Origin: Granulicella sapmiensis
Lineage (GTDB): Bacteria; Acidobacteriota; Terriglobia; Terriglobales; Acidobacteriaceae
Length of the DNA stretch: 64,000 nt
Assembly (NCBI GenBank): GCA_026225395.1
Contig: JAMFSR010000012.1
Coordinates: 30,371-94,370, forward strand
Direction of reading: 5' to 3'
The position numbers and the translations under genes are program-made. The number at the start of each line of letters is the position of its first letter. Position 1 is the first letter of the stretch. Shown here one piece after another: positions 63,064 through 64,000 of this stretch. The notes beneath the pieces are model-generated. The model did no database searches. It was not told the DNA's origin and saw only the letters and a program-made list of their open reading frames with translations.

Positions 63064-64000
63064 TCAAAGGCTCAACCCGAACCCCATACTCAACTCCACG
63101 TCATGCTTTGGCGTCATGATCTTCGGCTGAGGTAAGGCGATAGCCTGTTCCGTCTTAAGGGCGCTCTGCTGCGAAACGTCATGGCCCAATGCCTTCGGCA
63201 ACCTCTCCAGACTGTCGGTAAATATCTGCGCGTCAAATTGTCCGCGCGAAATCGAGACATATGCCATGCGGTTGTTGAGCAGATCCTTGGCCGCAAGCTC
63301 CGTGTCTACGTTGACCAACACACGCTCCGCCGTCTGGCCTTGGCTTGAATAGCTGGTGACGGCATACCCATGATCGACATGCGGATGCTGTTGTAGATTG
63401 AATTCGACTTTGCGCTCATCATCCAACCGTAACCGCATCGTTCCATCCCGCCCGATGCCCTCGACAGTCCCCAGGTCACGATTGGCAATCTTCAGTTCCT
63501 GGCTGGGCGCGGTGAACTGGATGCGATCTCCTACGGAGAACCTCTTCTCGTCCTCTCGGTATACGGAGACTCCAACCTGGCGGCGTGGATCATAGGTGGT
63601 CTGCTCTCCGTTCCCTCGCACCACCGTCAAAGTGTTCGCCTGAGAGTTCACAGCTAGGACGCGGGAGTATTCGCCTTTCTCGATGCCGGTCTCCTTCGAT
63701 GTGCGCGAGTACCGCAAGATGTCATCTACCTGATACTGCTGTGTCCAACTGCGATCCGCGCCGGTCATCTCCTGGCGCGGAACAAGCGTCCGCACGGAAT
63801 GGTCCTGCTTGTTCACAAGTCCGCGCGATTGCAACTCATCATGTATCCGCAAATTGATCTCGCTGCGGGAACGATTGTCGGGCGAAACGACAAGGGTACC
63901 GCCGGGAGACTTGGCGTACTCCCGCGCAATGGCAGCTATGCGCTCATCGTGACCTTTCACCTGATGTACACGACCCTGCTGGTCAAGGCTTTCAACGGCG
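63064..64000 (-). CDS. TraI/TrwC-type relaxase-helicase, C-terminal part (partial)
   Basis: The gene runs off the right edge; the reading frame is open through the last base (AVESLDQQGRVHQVKGHDERIAAIA), so the GTG at 63960 is not its start. 312 codons are visible. The final helicase region is clear: DILRYSRTSKETGIEKGEYSRVL, then VDHGYAVTSYSSQGQTAERVLVNVDTE (motif V/VI with Q-G-Q-T), and MAYVSISRGQFDAQIFT. This is the helicase half of a MobF relaxase that nicks and unwinds DNA for conjugation. It indicates a conjugative or mobilisable element. The C-terminus after the helicase is short, without the long fertility domain of F TraI. Confidence 0.85.
   Translation of the reverse strand, partial: AVESLDQQGRVHQVKGHDERIAAIAREYAKSPGGTLVVSPDNRSRSEINLRIHDELQSRGLVNKQDHSVRTLVPRQEMTGADRSWTQQYQVDDILRYSRTSKETGIEKGEYSRVLAVNSQANTLTVVRGNGEQTTYDPRRQVGVSVYREDEKRFSVGDRIQFTAPSQELKIANRDLGTVEGIGRDGTMRLRLDDERKVEFNLQQHPHVDHGYAVTSYSSQGQTAERVLVNVDTELAAKDLLNNRMAYVSISRGQFDAQIFTDSLERLPKALGHDVSQQSALKTEQAIALPQPKIMTPKHDVELSMGFGLSL

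Overview
The window is high-GC, densely packed bacterial DNA, most likely from an Acidobacteriota member of the Acidobacteriaceae/Terriglobales group (Granulicella, Terriglobus or Edaphobacter type). The reasons are the long lptC/lptA-like protein in an lpt-rpoN-hpf-rapZ block, a VWFA-related secreted protein of the kind abundant in this phylum, two-subunit glycyl-tRNA synthetase, a Hfq-like protein with a divergent Sm2 motif, and intergenic repeats with a TCATCCTGAGC core. This is inference from gene content; no 16S gene is present.

Layout. 1-6905 (minus): LPS export and sigma-54 region (ABC transporter end, rapZ, hpf, rpoN, lptB, lptC/A-like). 6986-17165: housekeeping genes (ene-reductase, glySQ, recO, ferredoxin, inositol monophosphatase, Hfq-like protein, VWA protein, fused MoaD-MoaE), interrupted by one AT-richer orphan at 11942. 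17271-27607: mscL with an added Cys4 tail, M28 peptidase, a 30-residue hydrophobic ORF, thiC, argJ, a two-gene module (nuclease-like protein plus HigA-type regulator), aceE and a degenerate E1-alpha-like gene. 27652-42803: a surface polysaccharide locus with Wzi-like outer membrane protein, UDP-xylose synthesis (ugd, uxs), Wzc-type kinase, Wza-type export protein, glycosyltransferases, an acetyltransferase and a CpsB/YwqE-type phosphatase. A tandem cyclophilin and a single-domain response regulator sit inside it. 42871-47365: accessory segment with different base use, holding poxB, an SDR with a divergent NemR-like TetR gene, and a DUF1772-like membrane protein with a divergent MarR gene; both regulator gaps carry operator-like palindromes. 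47435-60699: SDR, groSL with a CIRCE element, VWA protein, TonB receptor, membrane-anchored LuxR protein plus DUF4199 protein, B12-radical SAM enzyme, quinone oxidoreductase and glycosyltransferase. 60737-64000: a deviant tRNA-Arg(CCU) gene followed by the edge of an integrated element (hipBA, an excisionase-like gene and the C-terminal part of a TraI/TrwC relaxase-helicase).

How the genes work together. The polysaccharide locus links precursor supply (UDP-glucose to UDP-glucuronate to UDP-xylose), sugar transfer, chain export (Wzc/Wza), surface retention (Wzi) and control by phosphorylation (kinase plus PHP phosphatase). The minus-strand lpt-rpoN block links LPS transport with envelope-stress and nitrogen-type regulation.

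Most noteworthy: a purine-rich repeat family sitting exactly at the 3' ends of several genes and supplying the last codons of two of them; the tRNA-Arg with a swapped 19-56 tertiary pair; the nuclease-like/HigA pair; and the NemR-like and MarR divergent operator modules.
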